A stretch of 64,000 nt of DNA from Halodesulfurarchaeum formicicum (GCF_001886955.1 NZ_CP016804.1:2021947-2085946); one strand, 5' to 3'. Positions 34,813-43,828 are shown, counted from the first letter of the stretch. Made by a program: numbers and translations. Notes: generated by a model not told the origin, from the letters alone.

Positions 34813-34962
34813 TTACAGCAGGTCCGACACGTCTTCGAAGTCCGCCCCACAGTACGGGCAGCGATAGGAGGTCTCGAAACCCTCCGGTTTCGCGACGGTT
34901 CTCGTTTCGAGTTCGTGCATCGCGATCGCACGATCACACTCCGGGCACTCGATATCGGGCAC
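34813..34962 (-). CDS. 49-aa zinc-ribbon protein with GTG start
   Basis: Reads PDIECPECDRAIAMHELE after a GTG start (34960-34962) and ends CPYCGADFEDVSDLL. Two CxxC pairs 29 residues apart make a complete zinc ribbon. No ATG start is available in frame, which hides it from simple gene finding. Function unknown; the compact ribbon suggests nucleic-acid or protein binding. Confidence 0.6.
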   Translation of the reverse strand: MPDIECPECDRAIAMHELETRTVAKPEGFETSYRCPYCGADFEDVSDLL

Positions 34963-35006
34963 GGCGAGCCGTATGGGCTGGACGGCCTTGAAGGATTGCC
35001 CGGCGA

Positions 35007-35471
35007 TCAGTCGCTCGTGACCGAAAGCGAGACTGGCGTCGGGTTCTGGAAGTTGTCACTGACCGGGCAGCGTGCTTCGACGGTCTCGAGCCAGTCCGCC
35101 AGGGTCGCCTCGTCGGCCGGGGAGTCGACCGTCAGGTCGACCCGCACGTCCTGATACCCCGCACGCGGCTCCTCGGCCCGACCCATGAACTTCCGCGGGT
35201 CGAGGTCGCCCTCGATGGAGACGGCGATGTTCCGGACGGTGATGTCCATCTCCTCGGCCACGGTGTGGCCAACGACGTTCAGACAGCCCGCCAGCGCCCC
35301 CAGCATGTACTCGACGGGGTTCGGGCCGGCGTTCGTGCCACCGACGTTGGTCGGTTCGTCGACGGAGAACTCGAAGTCCCGGGCCTCGATAACCGTGTGC
35401 GTCGCGGTCTTGCTCTCGGCCGAAATCGAGTACGAAACTGTGTGTTCACTTTTCGCGTCTGTTTCTGCCAT
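35007..35471 (-). CDS. OsmC-family redox protein
   Basis: 154 aa. The two catalytic cysteines of OsmC/Ohr peroxidases are in GALAGCLNVVG (about residue 78) and EARCPVSDN (about 135). These proteins reduce organic hydroperoxides. The Met at 35469-35471 starts MAETDAKSEHTVSYS; a 13-codon extension upstream is not favoured. Downstream on the same strand is the 49-aa zinc ribbon. Confidence 0.88.
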   Translation of the reverse strand: MAETDAKSEHTVSYSISAESKTATHTVIEARDFEFSVDEPTNVGGTNAGPNPVEYMLGALAGCLNVVGHTVAEEMDITVRNIAVSIEGDLDPRKFMGRAEEPRAGYQDVRVDLTVDSPADEATLADWLETVEARCPVSDNFQNPTPVSLSVTSD

Positions 35472-35590
35472 ACTCCCACTTTGGAGCCCAAATGCCCTAT
35501 ATTTGTCCATCGAGGTGGCGATTGGGTGTGATAATGTTTCATGGAAATAAGTGACACGATCGCAGAGCGGGCCGGCGAGCGGACCGTCAT

Positions 35591-35600
35591 TCGTTTAACG
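35591..35600 (+). promoter_or_regulatory. TATA box of the threonine aldolase gene
   Basis: TCGTTTAACG centred about 27 bp before the ATG at 35622. It lies within the longer in-frame extension beginning at 35541, so the shorter start is preferred. Confidence 0.55.
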
Positions 35601-35621
35601 GCCGCCCACCCAGCATCGGAT

Positions 35622-36635
35622 ATGATCGACTTGCGAAGTGATACCGTCACCCGCCCAAGCGACGAGATGCGCGAGGCCGCGGCCGACGCTGCGGTCGGTG
35701 ACGATGTCCACGGAGACGATCCGACCGTCGCGGAACTCGAAGCCCGGGCCGCGGAGATCGTCGGGGCCGAGGCAGCACTGTTCGTCCCGTCCGGGACGAT
35801 GGGCAACCAGATCGCCGCCCGGGTCCACACCGAGCGTGGGCAGGAGGCCATCACCGACCGCGAGAGCCACGTCGTCCGATACGAGCGGGCCGGCTTCGCC
35901 CAGCACTCCGCGCTCCAGATCCGGACGATCGACGCCGAACGGGGGCTACCGACGCCCGAACAGGTCGAGGCGGCGTATCTGGAGGGAGGACTCCACCGGC
36001 CCGAAACTGGCCTGCTCAGCCTGGAGAACACGCACAACGCGCGTGGCGGCCTGGCCCTCGATCCCGACGCGTTCGCCGAGACGGTCGCGGCCGCCCACGA
36101 CCTTGGCGTGCCCGTCCATCTCGACGGGGCCCGGGTGTTCAACGCGGCCGTCGCGAACGACGTCGACGTGACGGCGTACACCGAGCCCGTCGACTCGGTG
36201 ATGTTCTGTCTCTCGAAGGGGCTGGGTGCGCCGATCGGGTCGATGCTCGCGGGGTCGGAGGCCTTCATCGAGGCGGCGATCGGCATTCGAAAGCTCCTGG
36301 GCGGCGGGATGCGGCAGGCCGGCATGGTCGCCGCGCCGGGCCTGCTGGCGCTCGAAAACCGGGATCACCTGCAAACGGACCACGAGAACGCTACGACGCT
36401 CGCGGCCGGCCTCGACGAAATCGAGGGGCTCGCGGTGACGCCGCCGGAGACCAACATCGTGCTCGCGGACACCGCCGGGCTCGACGTGACCGCGTCGACG
36501 TTCCTGGAAGCGATCGAGGACGAAGGCGTCCAGGCCTCCGAGTTCGGCCCCTACACCGCTCGCTTTGTCACTCACTGGGACGTGACTGCTGCGGACATCG
36601 AGGCGGCGATCGAAGCCGTCCAGACGCGGTTCTGA
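35622..36635 (+). CDS. Low-specificity L-threonine aldolase
   Basis: 337 aa fold-type I PLP enzyme that cleaves threonine to glycine and acetaldehyde. It starts MIDLRSDTVTRPSDEMREAA, has FVPSGTMGNQIA, NTHNARGG and the PLP-lysine region VMFCLSKGLGAPIGSML, as in beta-eliminating lyase/threonine aldolase family members. Length is normal. It ends directly before a convergent 43-aa membrane gene. Confidence 0.92.
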   Translation: MIDLRSDTVTRPSDEMREAAADAAVGDDVHGDDPTVAELEARAAEIVGAEAALFVPSGTMGNQIAARVHTERGQEAITDRESHVVRYERAGFAQHSALQIRTIDAERGLPTPEQVEAAYLEGGLHRPETGLLSLENTHNARGGLALDPDAFAETVAAAHDLGVPVHLDGARVFNAAVANDVDVTAYTEPVDSVMFCLSKGLGAPIGSMLAGSEAFIEAAIGIRKLLGGGMRQAGMVAAPGLLALENRDHLQTDHENATTLAAGLDEIEGLAVTPPETNIVLADTAGLDVTASTFLEAIEDEGVQASEFGPYTARFVTHWDVTAADIEAAIEAVQTRF

Positions 36636-36767
36636 TCAGCGATCCCGGCTCCGATCGACGCCCTCCTTGAACCCGAGAACGGTGCGACGGATCATGAGAT
36701 AGATGAAGAAGAAAAACAGGAGCAGTGCGGCCAGTATCAGGTAGAAGACCGGTCCAACGTCGACCAT
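36636..36767 (-). CDS. 43-aa single-pass membrane protein
   Basis: Starts MVDVGPVFYLILAALLLFFF and ends with a basic tail (KEGVDRSRDR). One hydrophobic helix with positive residues after it predicts an inside C-terminus. Similar short proteins with a helix followed by a RRTV-type motif are common in haloarchaea. Function unknown. Gap 36768-36900 upstream holds only an inverted repeat CTCAAA/TTTGAG (36812-36829). Confidence 0.55.
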   Translation of the reverse strand: MVDVGPVFYLILAALLLFFFFIYLMIRRTVLGFKEGVDRSRDR

Positions 36768-36900
36768 GTTCGAACCTGGGGTTGGCAGGGACAAAGCCGT
36801 TTCGTCGGACACTCAAAGACGCGTTTGAGGCTCCGCCGGGGATTTCTTGAACGGGTCCCTCATGTCACCCGGGGCGAACCCGTTTCCCCACCGCCCGGGT

Positions 36901-37443
36901 TCAGTGCCCACTCGTGCCGTTCCCGCCCGCTACTCGGCCCTCCAGCCGAGCCGACCGCTTTTCGGCGCCCGTCGTGTCCCGGATCGTGAGCCTGAGCGCC
37001 CCCTCGCGCTTTTCGAGGGTTGCGTAGGTCGGGTCACCGCCCCTGGGATCGGCGTGGCTCCCCGGATTGAGGAGGGCTGGCCCGTCCCCAGTGTGCAGAT
37101 GCGGTCGATGGGTATGTCCGGAGATCACCAGATCAGCGCCCCGCTCGGCCCCGAAATACGTGAGGCCGGTTTGCCCCCCGCGCTGGGTGTGGGTCACCGC
37201 GACCGTGAACGCCCCGGTCGTGAGCGTTCGAGCCGTCGGGAGCCGGTCCTGGACCCCTGGCTTGTCCCGGTTGCCGGCCACGGCGACGAGCGAGGAGGCA
37301 ACCGACTGAAAGCCATCGAGCACCGCCTCCGTGGTGAAGTCTCCCGCGTGAATCACCCGGTCGGCGCTCCGGACGGCCTCCCGAAGCGAGCCCGTGAGTC
37401 CGGGTCGCTCGCTTCGATGTGTATCCGAGACGACCACGATCAT
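36901..37443 (-). CDS. YfcE/MJ0936-type metallophosphoesterase
   Basis: 180 aa. The metal-site motifs run in order: VVSDTH (4-9), HAGDFTT, AVAGNRDKPG, THTQRGG and ISGHTHRP. The family hydrolyses phosphodiesters; the natural substrate is unknown. The ATG at 37441-37443 begins MIVVVSDTH, the family start. It is divergent from the helicase gene. Confidence 0.9.
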   Translation of the reverse strand: MIVVVSDTHRSERPGLTGSLREAVRSADRVIHAGDFTTEAVLDGFQSVASSLVAVAGNRDKPGVQDRLPTARTLTTGAFTVAVTHTQRGGQTGLTYFGAERGADLVISGHTHRPHLHTGDGPALLNPGSHADPRGGDPTYATLEKREGALRLTIRDTTGAEKRSARLEGRVAGGNGTSGH

Positions 37444-37499
37444 GGACGAGGTCGGCGGGCCAGGCACCTGAGAGTTTCCACCGACTCCCGTGGGAAGAG

Positions 37500-37508
37500 G
37501 TTTATACC
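37500..37508 (+). promoter_or_regulatory. TATA box of the XPD-like helicase gene
   Basis: GTTTATACC centred 27 bp before the GTG at 37531, supporting that non-ATG start. Confidence 0.55.
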
Positions 37509-37530
37509 GGAGTGGGCGTGACTGGGGAAC

Positions 37531-39702
37531 GTGGCAGCCGAGTACGAACGGTTCTTCCCGAAACCCGAGCCCTACCCGAATCAGGCCGAGGCGATGGACG
37601 TCATCGCCGACGCCCTGGAGGTCGGCCGGGACGTGCTCTTCGAGGGGGCCCCGGGCACCGGGAAGACCCTCGCCGCCCTGGCACCGTCACTCGCGTACGC
37701 GCGGGAACACGACAAGACCGTCGTCATCACGACGAACGTCCACCAGCAGATGCACCAGTTCGTCGAGGAGGCCCGCGAGATCCACGCCGAGACGCCCATC
37801 CGGAGTGCCGTGTTCAAGGGCAAATCCTCGATGTGTCACATCGACGTAGGCTACGAGGAGTGTCAGGTCCTGCGGGATACGACCCGGGATCTGGTCGAAC
37901 TCGAGGAAGAACTCGACGAACTCAAAGATCGCGAACGACGGCTGCTCGATCAGGCCCAGGCCGGCTCGGAGTCGGCGACCGAGAAGCGCCAGTCGGTCCT
38001 CGAAGAGATCGAAGCGCTCGAAGAACAGCGGGCGAACCTGGAGGACTCGAACACCTGTGAGCACTACCGGACGAACCTGACCCGGGCGGGGGACGCCTTT
38101 GTCTCCTGGCTCTTTGACGACGTGCGCACGCCGACGGAAGTCTATAGCTACGCCGAGCAACAGGGTGTCTGTGGCTACGAGCGCCTCAAAGAGGGGCTGG
38201 ACGGCGTCGAGTTGGTCGTGGCGAACTACCACCACCTCCTCGATCCGGTCATCCGCAGCCAGTTCTTCCGGTGGCTCGACCGGGACCCCGAGGACGTGAT
38301 CGCGGTCTTCGATGAGGCACACAACGTCGAGGACGCCGCCCGGGACCACGCCACCAGAACGCTGACCGAGAACACGCTGGCGGAGGCCGCAAACGAGGCC
38401 GGGGATGTCGAGGACTCGCGGGCCGACGCTGCACTCCGGATCATCCAACCCTTCCAGGACGCCCTGATCGAGACCTACGAGGCGAATCTGGGGTTCGGCG
38501 ACCGGGAGCGGGTCGGGTCCACCTGGCAGGACGTGCCGGTCGCGAACGAGACTGGCCGGGACGATCTGACACGGGCGTTCCTCGACCGGTACACCGGCCC
38601 CGGGATCAGCACGGATCTGGACGAGGCGCTGAAACTCGGGACGGCTCTGGACGAGGAGTACGAGACGGCCTACCGGGAGGGAGACGCCGACACCCGTCGG
38701 GAGTCCCAGACACTCGCTGCGGCGGACTTCATCGAGGGCTACCTGGAAGAGGGCGACGAGACCGGGCAGTACCCCACACTCGGCATCAGACGTGACGAGT
38801 CGACGAACGAGGTCTACGGCCGCGCGGAGCTTTTCAACTGCATCCCGCGTGAAGTGACCGAGACGCTCTTCGAGGAGGTTCACGCGACGGTCCTGATGAG
38901 CGCGACCCTGCGACCCTTCGACGTGCTCTCGGAGGTCCTCGGACTCGATGACCCCGCCGAACTCGCCTTCGGGCTGACCTTCCCCGAACAGAACCGCCGG
39001 ACGTTCGCGGTCGACGTGCCGCCGCTTTTCGCCAGCCGGCGGGATGATCCCGGCATCCAGGAGGTCCTCACGGACACCCTCTCGGACGTGGTCCGGTTCA
39101 CCCCCGGGAACACGCTGCTCTTTTTCCCCAGTTACGCCGAGGCCGAGCGGTACTACGACCGACTCTCGGGGGCACTCGACGCCACGCTCTTCCTCGACGA
39201 GCCGGGGGTCGCCGTGGAGGAGAAGCGACAGTCCTTCGTCGAGCGGACGGACGGCGTGCTGTTCACCTCCCTCTGGGGCACGCTCGCGGAGGGGGTCAGC
39301 TTCGACGGCGACGACGCCCGGTCGGTCGCGGTCGTCGGCGTCCCGTATCCCCGCCTCGACGAGCGCAGCGAGGCCATCCAGGATGCCTACGACGAGGTGT
39401 TCGGCGACCGCGAGCCCGAGGCCGGCTGGCGCTACGCCGTCGAGATCCCCACGGTCAGGAAGACCCGACAGGCACTGGGACGGGTGATCCGATCGCCCTC
39501 CGATATCGGCGTCCGGGCGCTCATCGATCGCCGCTACACGCCAGCATCCCGGACACAGCTCCCGGACTACACGGTCAATCCCGACTTCCCGCCCGAGGAA
39601 CGGGCCGAGCTGATCGACGTCGAGCCGAGCAAGCTGAAGTACGCGATGTTGAACTTCTTCCGGGACCGGGACGCCTGGGACGGACAGCCGCCGACGCCCT
39701 GA
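37531..39702 (+). CDS. XPD/Rad3-family ATP-dependent DNA helicase
   Basis: 723 aa superfamily 2 helicase, 5'-3' type. Walker A EGAPGTGKTLAAL (about 31-43), Walker B box VFDEAHNVEDAA and motif VI ALGRVIRSPSDIGVRALIDR are clear. Four cysteines in SSMCHIDVGYEECQVL, NTCEHYR and GVCGYERL fit the 4Fe-4S site. A charged coiled-coil of about 50 residues (ELEEELDELKDRERRLLDQ) sits within the Fe-S domain. The start is a GTG at 37531. Role in repair or transcription-coupled unwinding is inferred. Confidence 0.93.
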   Translation: MAAEYERFFPKPEPYPNQAEAMDVIADALEVGRDVLFEGAPGTGKTLAALAPSLAYAREHDKTVVITTNVHQQMHQFVEEAREIHAETPIRSAVFKGKSSMCHIDVGYEECQVLRDTTRDLVELEEELDELKDRERRLLDQAQAGSESATEKRQSVLEEIEALEEQRANLEDSNTCEHYRTNLTRAGDAFVSWLFDDVRTPTEVYSYAEQQGVCGYERLKEGLDGVELVVANYHHLLDPVIRSQFFRWLDRDPEDVIAVFDEAHNVEDAARDHATRTLTENTLAEAANEAGDVEDSRADAALRIIQPFQDALIETYEANLGFGDRERVGSTWQDVPVANETGRDDLTRAFLDRYTGPGISTDLDEALKLGTALDEEYETAYREGDADTRRESQTLAAADFIEGYLEEGDETGQYPTLGIRRDESTNEVYGRAELFNCIPREVTETLFEEVHATVLMSATLRPFDVLSEVLGLDDPAELAFGLTFPEQNRRTFAVDVPPLFASRRDDPGIQEVLTDTLSDVVRFTPGNTLLFFPSYAEAERYYDRLSGALDATLFLDEPGVAVEEKRQSFVERTDGVLFTSLWGTLAEGVSFDGDDARSVAVVGVPYPRLDERSEAIQDAYDEVFGDREPEAGWRYAVEIPTVRKTRQALGRVIRSPSDIGVRALIDRRYTPASRTQLPDYTVNPDFPPEERAELIDVEPSKLKYAMLNFFRDRDAWDGQPPTP

Positions 39703-40233
39703 TCAGGCGGGCAGCGAGATCGACTCGACCCGCTCGCTGTGATCGCTGTCGTAGAGTTCGAGCGTGTCGACGGTGAACCGGACCGGCTCGATCTCACGCT
39801 CCAAAAGCGAGTCAGCAGCCGTCGCGGGCCCGTCACGGGCCAAGGTAACGTGGGGGGTGTACGTCCCCTGACCCTCCAGCCCCTCGATCGCCCCGAACTC
39901 GTCGACGAGCCGCTGGTGGAGCTGGGAGAGGCCGGGGCTCTCGACCGCCAGATAGGCAACCGGGGCGGTCCCGGTCGGTGGCTCGCGAAAGACATCCAGC
40001 CCCGTGATTTCGGCCTCGAAGGCGGGCGCCCCGTCGAGGGCCGCTCGGGCCCGCCGGGCGTCCTGCAGATACTCACGCCGGTTTGCCGCCGGGAGCCGTT
40101 TGAGTACGAGCGTTCGGCTCCGTGCGGGCCGGATTCGCTCGAAGGACGTGAGCGCGGGTCGAAGCTCACGGGCGAGGTCCCGGACGGCAGGCGGAACCGG
40201 GACGTTGACGCTGTACACAGCCGGCGTAGGCAT
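39703..40233 (-). CDS. 2'-5' RNA ligase-like (2H) protein with degenerate first motif
   Basis: 176 aa. The second 2H motif HVTLARDG is intact, but the first position reads SRTLVLKRL where HxTx is expected. It resembles haloarchaeal LigT-like proteins in length and strand order (MPTPAVYSVNVPVPPAVRDL). Loss of one His predicts weak or altered chemistry; it may bind RNA ends without cutting. It is distinct from the intact ThpR at 25328. The Met at 40231-40233 is chosen; the long upstream frame crosses another gene. Confidence 0.7.
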   Translation of the reverse strand: MPTPAVYSVNVPVPPAVRDLARELRPALTSFERIRPARSRTLVLKRLPAANRREYLQDARRARAALDGAPAFEAEITGLDVFREPPTGTAPVAYLAVESPGLSQLHQRLVDEFGAIEGLEGQGTYTPHVTLARDGPATAADSLLEREIEPVRFTVDTLELYDSDHSERVESISLPA

Positions 40234-40256
40234 GCGTCGGGTAAAAATTCGCCGGC

Positions 40257-40448
40257 CTACAGGAGGTCCCGGAGCAGTCGGAGCGCGACCAACCCCAGGA
40301 CGGCAAAGACCAGCAGGCCGACCGAGAGCCAGATCAACCGCCCGAGCACCCGGACGAACGCCCCCAGGACCACGAATCCCACGACGAACGCCGCCACCGC
40401 CAGCAGCACCTTGAGGACCGTCATCGTGTCGAGACCGGACTGATTCAT
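40257..40448 (-). CDS. Two-helix small membrane protein
   Basis: 63 aa, with hydrophobic stretches TVLKVLLAVAAFVVGFVVLG and IWLSVGLLVFAVLGLVAL and an Arg between them. Conserved in style among haloarchaea, with no known role. It lies 23 bp upstream of the LigT-like gene on the same strand and may share its transcript. An inner ATG (codon 9) is an alternative start. Confidence 0.5.
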   Translation of the reverse strand: MNQSGLDTMTVLKVLLAVAAFVVGFVVLGAFVRVLGRLIWLSVGLLVFAVLGLVALRLLRDLL

Positions 40449-40750
40449 TGGGCGGGCGTATGGGAAGCCGCCTTAAAAATCCGGCCACCGACGCGTGATC
40501 GCCTGCCACGCAAAGAGAAGGATTCAAATAGTCCGACTCGATATGAAGACATACGATGTTCCCCCCGAACGCACGGCGTCGCTCGCAGGCCCGTACCCGG
40601 GGGCCCCTTCTTTCCGTTTCTCGACGACGAGCGGGGTCTCGCTGACCCCAGAATCATCCACACCGTCCTGATCTGTCGCCACCCGCGAGTTGTTGGGGGA
40701 TCGTCCGTCGATCAGTGATCGTCGAATTACCAACCCACACCACCATCACA
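40449..40750 (+). promoter_or_regulatory. Gene-free leader region upstream of argG
   Basis: 302 bp without a convincing gene. Within it are ATTCAAATAG (40522-40531, possible TATA), a hairpin GGGGTC-TCGCT-GACCCC (about 40633-40649), an inverted repeat CGATCAGTGATCG (near 40709-40721) and a 42-codon frame (40543-40671) starting 16 bp after the AT element. Most haloarchaeal genes here are leaderless, so a leader of about 200 nt before an arginine gene suggests regulation. The 42-codon frame has no recognisable protein features. Confidence 0.45.
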
Positions 40751-41980
40751 ATGACACAGAACACCGTCGTGCTCGCCTTCTCGGGCGGGCTCGACACGAC
40801 CGTCACCGTCCCGCTGCTGCAAGAAGAGTACGGCTACGACGAAGTCGTCGGCGTCACCGTCGACGTCGGCCAGCCCGAAGCCGAGTTCGAGGAGGCCAAA
40901 GCCACCGCCGAGGCACTCGACGTCGAACACTACGTCGTCGACGCCACCGAGGCCTTCGGCGACCTCCTCATGGACGCCGTCAAGGCAAACGCCACCTACG
41001 AGGGCTATCCCCTGGGGACCGCCCTGGCCCGGCCGGTCATCGCCGCCACGATCCAGGCGGTCGCCGAGGACATCGGAGCCGAGGGCCTCGCACACGGCTG
41101 TACCGGCAAGGGCAACGACCAGCTCCGCTTCGAGGCCGTCTGGCGCCAGTCCGACATGGACGTCATCGCCCCCGTCCGCGAACTCGACCTGACCCGCGAA
41201 TGGGAGATCGAGTACGCCGAGGAGAAGGGCCTGCCCGTCGACAGCGGCAACGACGGCACCTGGTCGATCGACACGAATCTCTGGAGCCGCTCGATCGAGG
41301 GCGGCAACCTTGAGGACCCGGGCTATGTGCCGCCGGAGGACATCTACGCGTGGACCGAGGAGCCGACCGGCGAGACCGAACTGATCGAGATCGAGTTCGA
41401 GCAGGGCGTCCCAGTGGCACTCGACGGCGAGGCGATGGACCCGGTCGAACTCATCACGACGCTCAACGAGGTCGCCGGGGCCCACGGCGTCGGCCGGACC
41501 GACATGATGGAAGACCGCATCCTCGGGCTGAAAGTCAGGGAGAACTACGAGCACCCCGCGGCGACGACGCTGCTCGCCGCTCACGAAGCCCTGGAGTCGT
41601 ATGTCTTCACCGCCGAGACGATCCAGTTCAAGCAGACCGTCGACGACGCGTGGGCCGAGAAGGCCTACAAGGGCCTGCTGGCCTCGCCGCTCGTCGACAG
41701 TCTGGAGGCGTTCATCGAGGACACCCAGACCGAGGTCACCGGTACGGTCACGATCAAGTTCGAGGGGGGCCAGGCCCGCCCGGTCGCCCGCGAAAGTGAC
41801 AACGCGGTCTACTCCGAGGCCGCCGCCTCGTTCAACACCCAGGCCGTCATGGGCGACATCGAGCAGGGCGACGCCACCGGCTTTGCGAAGTACCACGGCT
41901 TCCAGGACCGCCTCGCGGCCACGATCCAGGCCTCGACTGACGTCTCGGACTTCGCGGCCGACATCGAGACCGACACCTGA
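40751..41980 (+). CDS. argG: Argininosuccinate synthase
   Basis: 409 aa N-type ATP pyrophosphatase joining citrulline and aspartate. PP-loop AFSGGLDTT (9-17) is followed by GVTVDVGQP, AHGCTGKGNDQLRFE and SIDTNLWSRSIEGG, all signature elements. The ATG at 40751 begins MTQNTVVLAFSGG; an upstream codon at 40715 is unlikely. argH follows after 1 nt, so the last two arginine steps are one operon. Confidence 0.97.
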   Translation: MTQNTVVLAFSGGLDTTVTVPLLQEEYGYDEVVGVTVDVGQPEAEFEEAKATAEALDVEHYVVDATEAFGDLLMDAVKANATYEGYPLGTALARPVIAATIQAVAEDIGAEGLAHGCTGKGNDQLRFEAVWRQSDMDVIAPVRELDLTREWEIEYAEEKGLPVDSGNDGTWSIDTNLWSRSIEGGNLEDPGYVPPEDIYAWTEEPTGETELIEIEFEQGVPVALDGEAMDPVELITTLNEVAGAHGVGRTDMMEDRILGLKVRENYEHPAATTLLAAHEALESYVFTAETIQFKQTVDDAWAEKAYKGLLASPLVDSLEAFIEDTQTEVTGTVTIKFEGGQARPVARESDNAVYSEAAASFNTQAVMGDIEQGDATGFAKYHGFQDRLAATIQASTDVSDFAADIETDT

Positions 41981-41981
41981 G

Positions 41982-43472
41982 ATGACAGAGGACACCGCGG
42001 ACAGTTCGGTCGTCCGCCGCGATCGCTACAGCGGCGGGCCCGCCCGGGACTTCCTCTCCTCGATGGCCGCAGACACACATATCTTCGCGGCCGACCTGGC
42101 CGTGGACCGGGCTCACGTGACCATGCTGGCCGAACAGGGGATCATCCCAGCGGAGACGGCCGGTGAGATCTTCGACGCCCTCGAGGAGATCGAGGCGGCC
42201 GGCCACGAGGCACTACCCGACGGCGAGGACGTCCACGAGGCCATCGAGACGGCGGTTATCGAACGTGTCGGGCCCGAGGGCGGCAAGATGCACACCGGGC
42301 GCTCGCGCAACGACGAGGTCGCCAGTTGTCTGCGCTTTCAGCTCCGGGCCGACCTGCTGGAGGCACTCGATGCCGTCATCGCCTTTCGCGAGACGCTGCT
42401 CTCGGTCGCCGGGGACAACCTGGACACCGTCATGCCGGGGTATACCCACCTGCAGCCGGCCCAGCCGACGACGGTCGCTCACTACCTGGCCTCCTACGAG
42501 AGTGCGGCCGCCCGGGACACGGAACGGCTGCTCGATGCCTACGACCGGACCAACCGCTCGCCGCTGGGTGCGGCGGCGCTGGCTGGTACCCCATTCGACG
42601 TGGACCGCGAGCGGACCGCCGAACTCTTGGGCTTCGATTCGATCGTCGAGAACAGCCTCGATGCGGTCGCCGGCCGGGACTTCCTCCTGGAAGCCCTGAG
42701 CGCGATCGCCGGGCTGACGGTGACCCTCTCGGGGCTCGCGGAGGACTTGATCTTCTACGCGAATCGTGGGTACATTACCCTGGACGACGATTACGCCTCG
42801 ACCTCCTCGATCATGCCCCAGAAGAAAAACCCCGACTCGCTGGAGCTGGTCCGGGCGACCGCCGGGGACGCCGCCGGGGCATTGCAGGGGCTCATGACGA
42901 CCATCACCGGGCTCCCGCGGGCGTACAACCGCGACCTCCAGCGGGCCACGCCCCACGTCTGGGAGCCGGTGGCAGATATCACGGAGGCGACCGAAGTCGC
43001 GGCCGGAGCGGTTGGCACCCTGGACTGGAACGAGGCGGTGCTCGAAGACGCGGCCGGCGAGGGGTTCTCGACGGCCACGGGGATCGCCGATCGGCTGGCG
43101 ATGAGCGGGCTCCCGTTCCGCACGGCCCACGAGATCGTCGCGACGACCGCCCAGACACTCGAATCGGCGGGCGAACTCGACGACGGGGCCCCGGACGAGG
43201 CGGCCACCATCGAGGCGCTCGCGGCGGCCACCGAAGCGACGACCGGGTCGGAACTAGAGACCTACGTCGACCGCGAGGAACTCACGGCGCTGCTCGATCC
43301 CGCCGCGAGCGTGGCCGCCAGGGACTCCCGCGGCGGTCCCGCGCCATCGCAGGTCGAACAGGCACTCGCGGACGCCCGGTCGGAAGTCGAAGCCGACCGG
43401 CGGGCCGTGACGAAACACCAGGCGGCCATCGACGCCGCCGAACAGGCACGCATGGAGGTCGATTTCCGATGA
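41982..43472 (+). CDS. argH: Argininosuccinate lyase
   Basis: 496 aa fumarase-superfamily enzyme releasing arginine and fumarate. The superfamily signature SSIMPQKKNPD, the N-terminal GGKMHTGRSRNDE and the catalytic MPGYTHLQPAQPTT are intact. The start ATG lies 1 nt after the argG stop. A 189-bp gap with a hairpin follows before lysW, so lysW-argX probably have their own promoter. Confidence 0.96.
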   Translation: MTEDTADSSVVRRDRYSGGPARDFLSSMAADTHIFAADLAVDRAHVTMLAEQGIIPAETAGEIFDALEEIEAAGHEALPDGEDVHEAIETAVIERVGPEGGKMHTGRSRNDEVASCLRFQLRADLLEALDAVIAFRETLLSVAGDNLDTVMPGYTHLQPAQPTTVAHYLASYESAAARDTERLLDAYDRTNRSPLGAAALAGTPFDVDRERTAELLGFDSIVENSLDAVAGRDFLLEALSAIAGLTVTLSGLAEDLIFYANRGYITLDDDYASTSSIMPQKKNPDSLELVRATAGDAAGALQGLMTTITGLPRAYNRDLQRATPHVWEPVADITEATEVAAGAVGTLDWNEAVLEDAAGEGFSTATGIADRLAMSGLPFRTAHEIVATTAQTLESAGELDDGAPDEAATIEALAAATEATTGSELETYVDREELTALLDPAASVAARDSRGGPAPSQVEQALADARSEVEADRRAVTKHQAAIDAAEQARMEVDFR

Positions 43473-43539
43473 CTGTGCGAGGATCTGGTCGACGGGTGTG
43501 ACCCACCCGCTCACCCACCTATCATTTCAAACATACGAT

Positions 43540-43554
43540 ACTCCGAATCGGAGT
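43540..43554 (+). terminator. Hairpin in the argH-lysW gap, possible terminator
   Basis: ACTCCG-AAT-CGGAGT forms a 6-bp stem with a 3-nt loop, 68 bp after argH. Archaeal termination relies more on T tracts, and none follows closely, so this is tentative. The rest of the gap (43473-43661) is unusually AT-rich near 43600-43620, with CGCTTAAGG about 31 bp before lysW as promoter. Confidence 0.3.
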
Positions 43555-43661
43555 TCCGGTTCGACGGTGGCGTTTACGTGCGTAGCGACGGGTGCAGTTA
43601 GTATATTATTATTGATAAGTTCGGAACGCTTAAGGTAATCAGTGTCCTACGGGAGATTGCA

Positions 43662-43826
43662 ATGACAGTCTGCCCGGAATGCGGGGCCGAGGTGACCCTG
43701 CACGACTCGATCGAAGTCGGAGAGATCGTCGATTGTTCGACCTGTGGGACCGAACTCGAAGTAGTCGAGGAGAATCCGCCGGTTCTCGAACGGGCCCCCG
43801 AGCTCGACGAGGACTGGGGGGAGTAA
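43662..43826 (+). CDS. lysW: LysW-type amino-group carrier protein
   Basis: 54 aa. CPECG and CSTCG zinc pairs, a middle acidic strand region and a C-terminal EDWGE: the terminal Glu is where ArgX/LysX attaches the substrate amino group. In haloarchaea this carrier serves arginine (via glutamate) synthesis. The stop is 2 nt before the GTG start of argX, so the pair is coupled. Confidence 0.95.
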   Translation: MTVCPECGAEVTLHDSIEVGEIVDCSTCGTELEVVEENPPVLERAPELDEDWGE

Positions 43827-43828
43827 GC

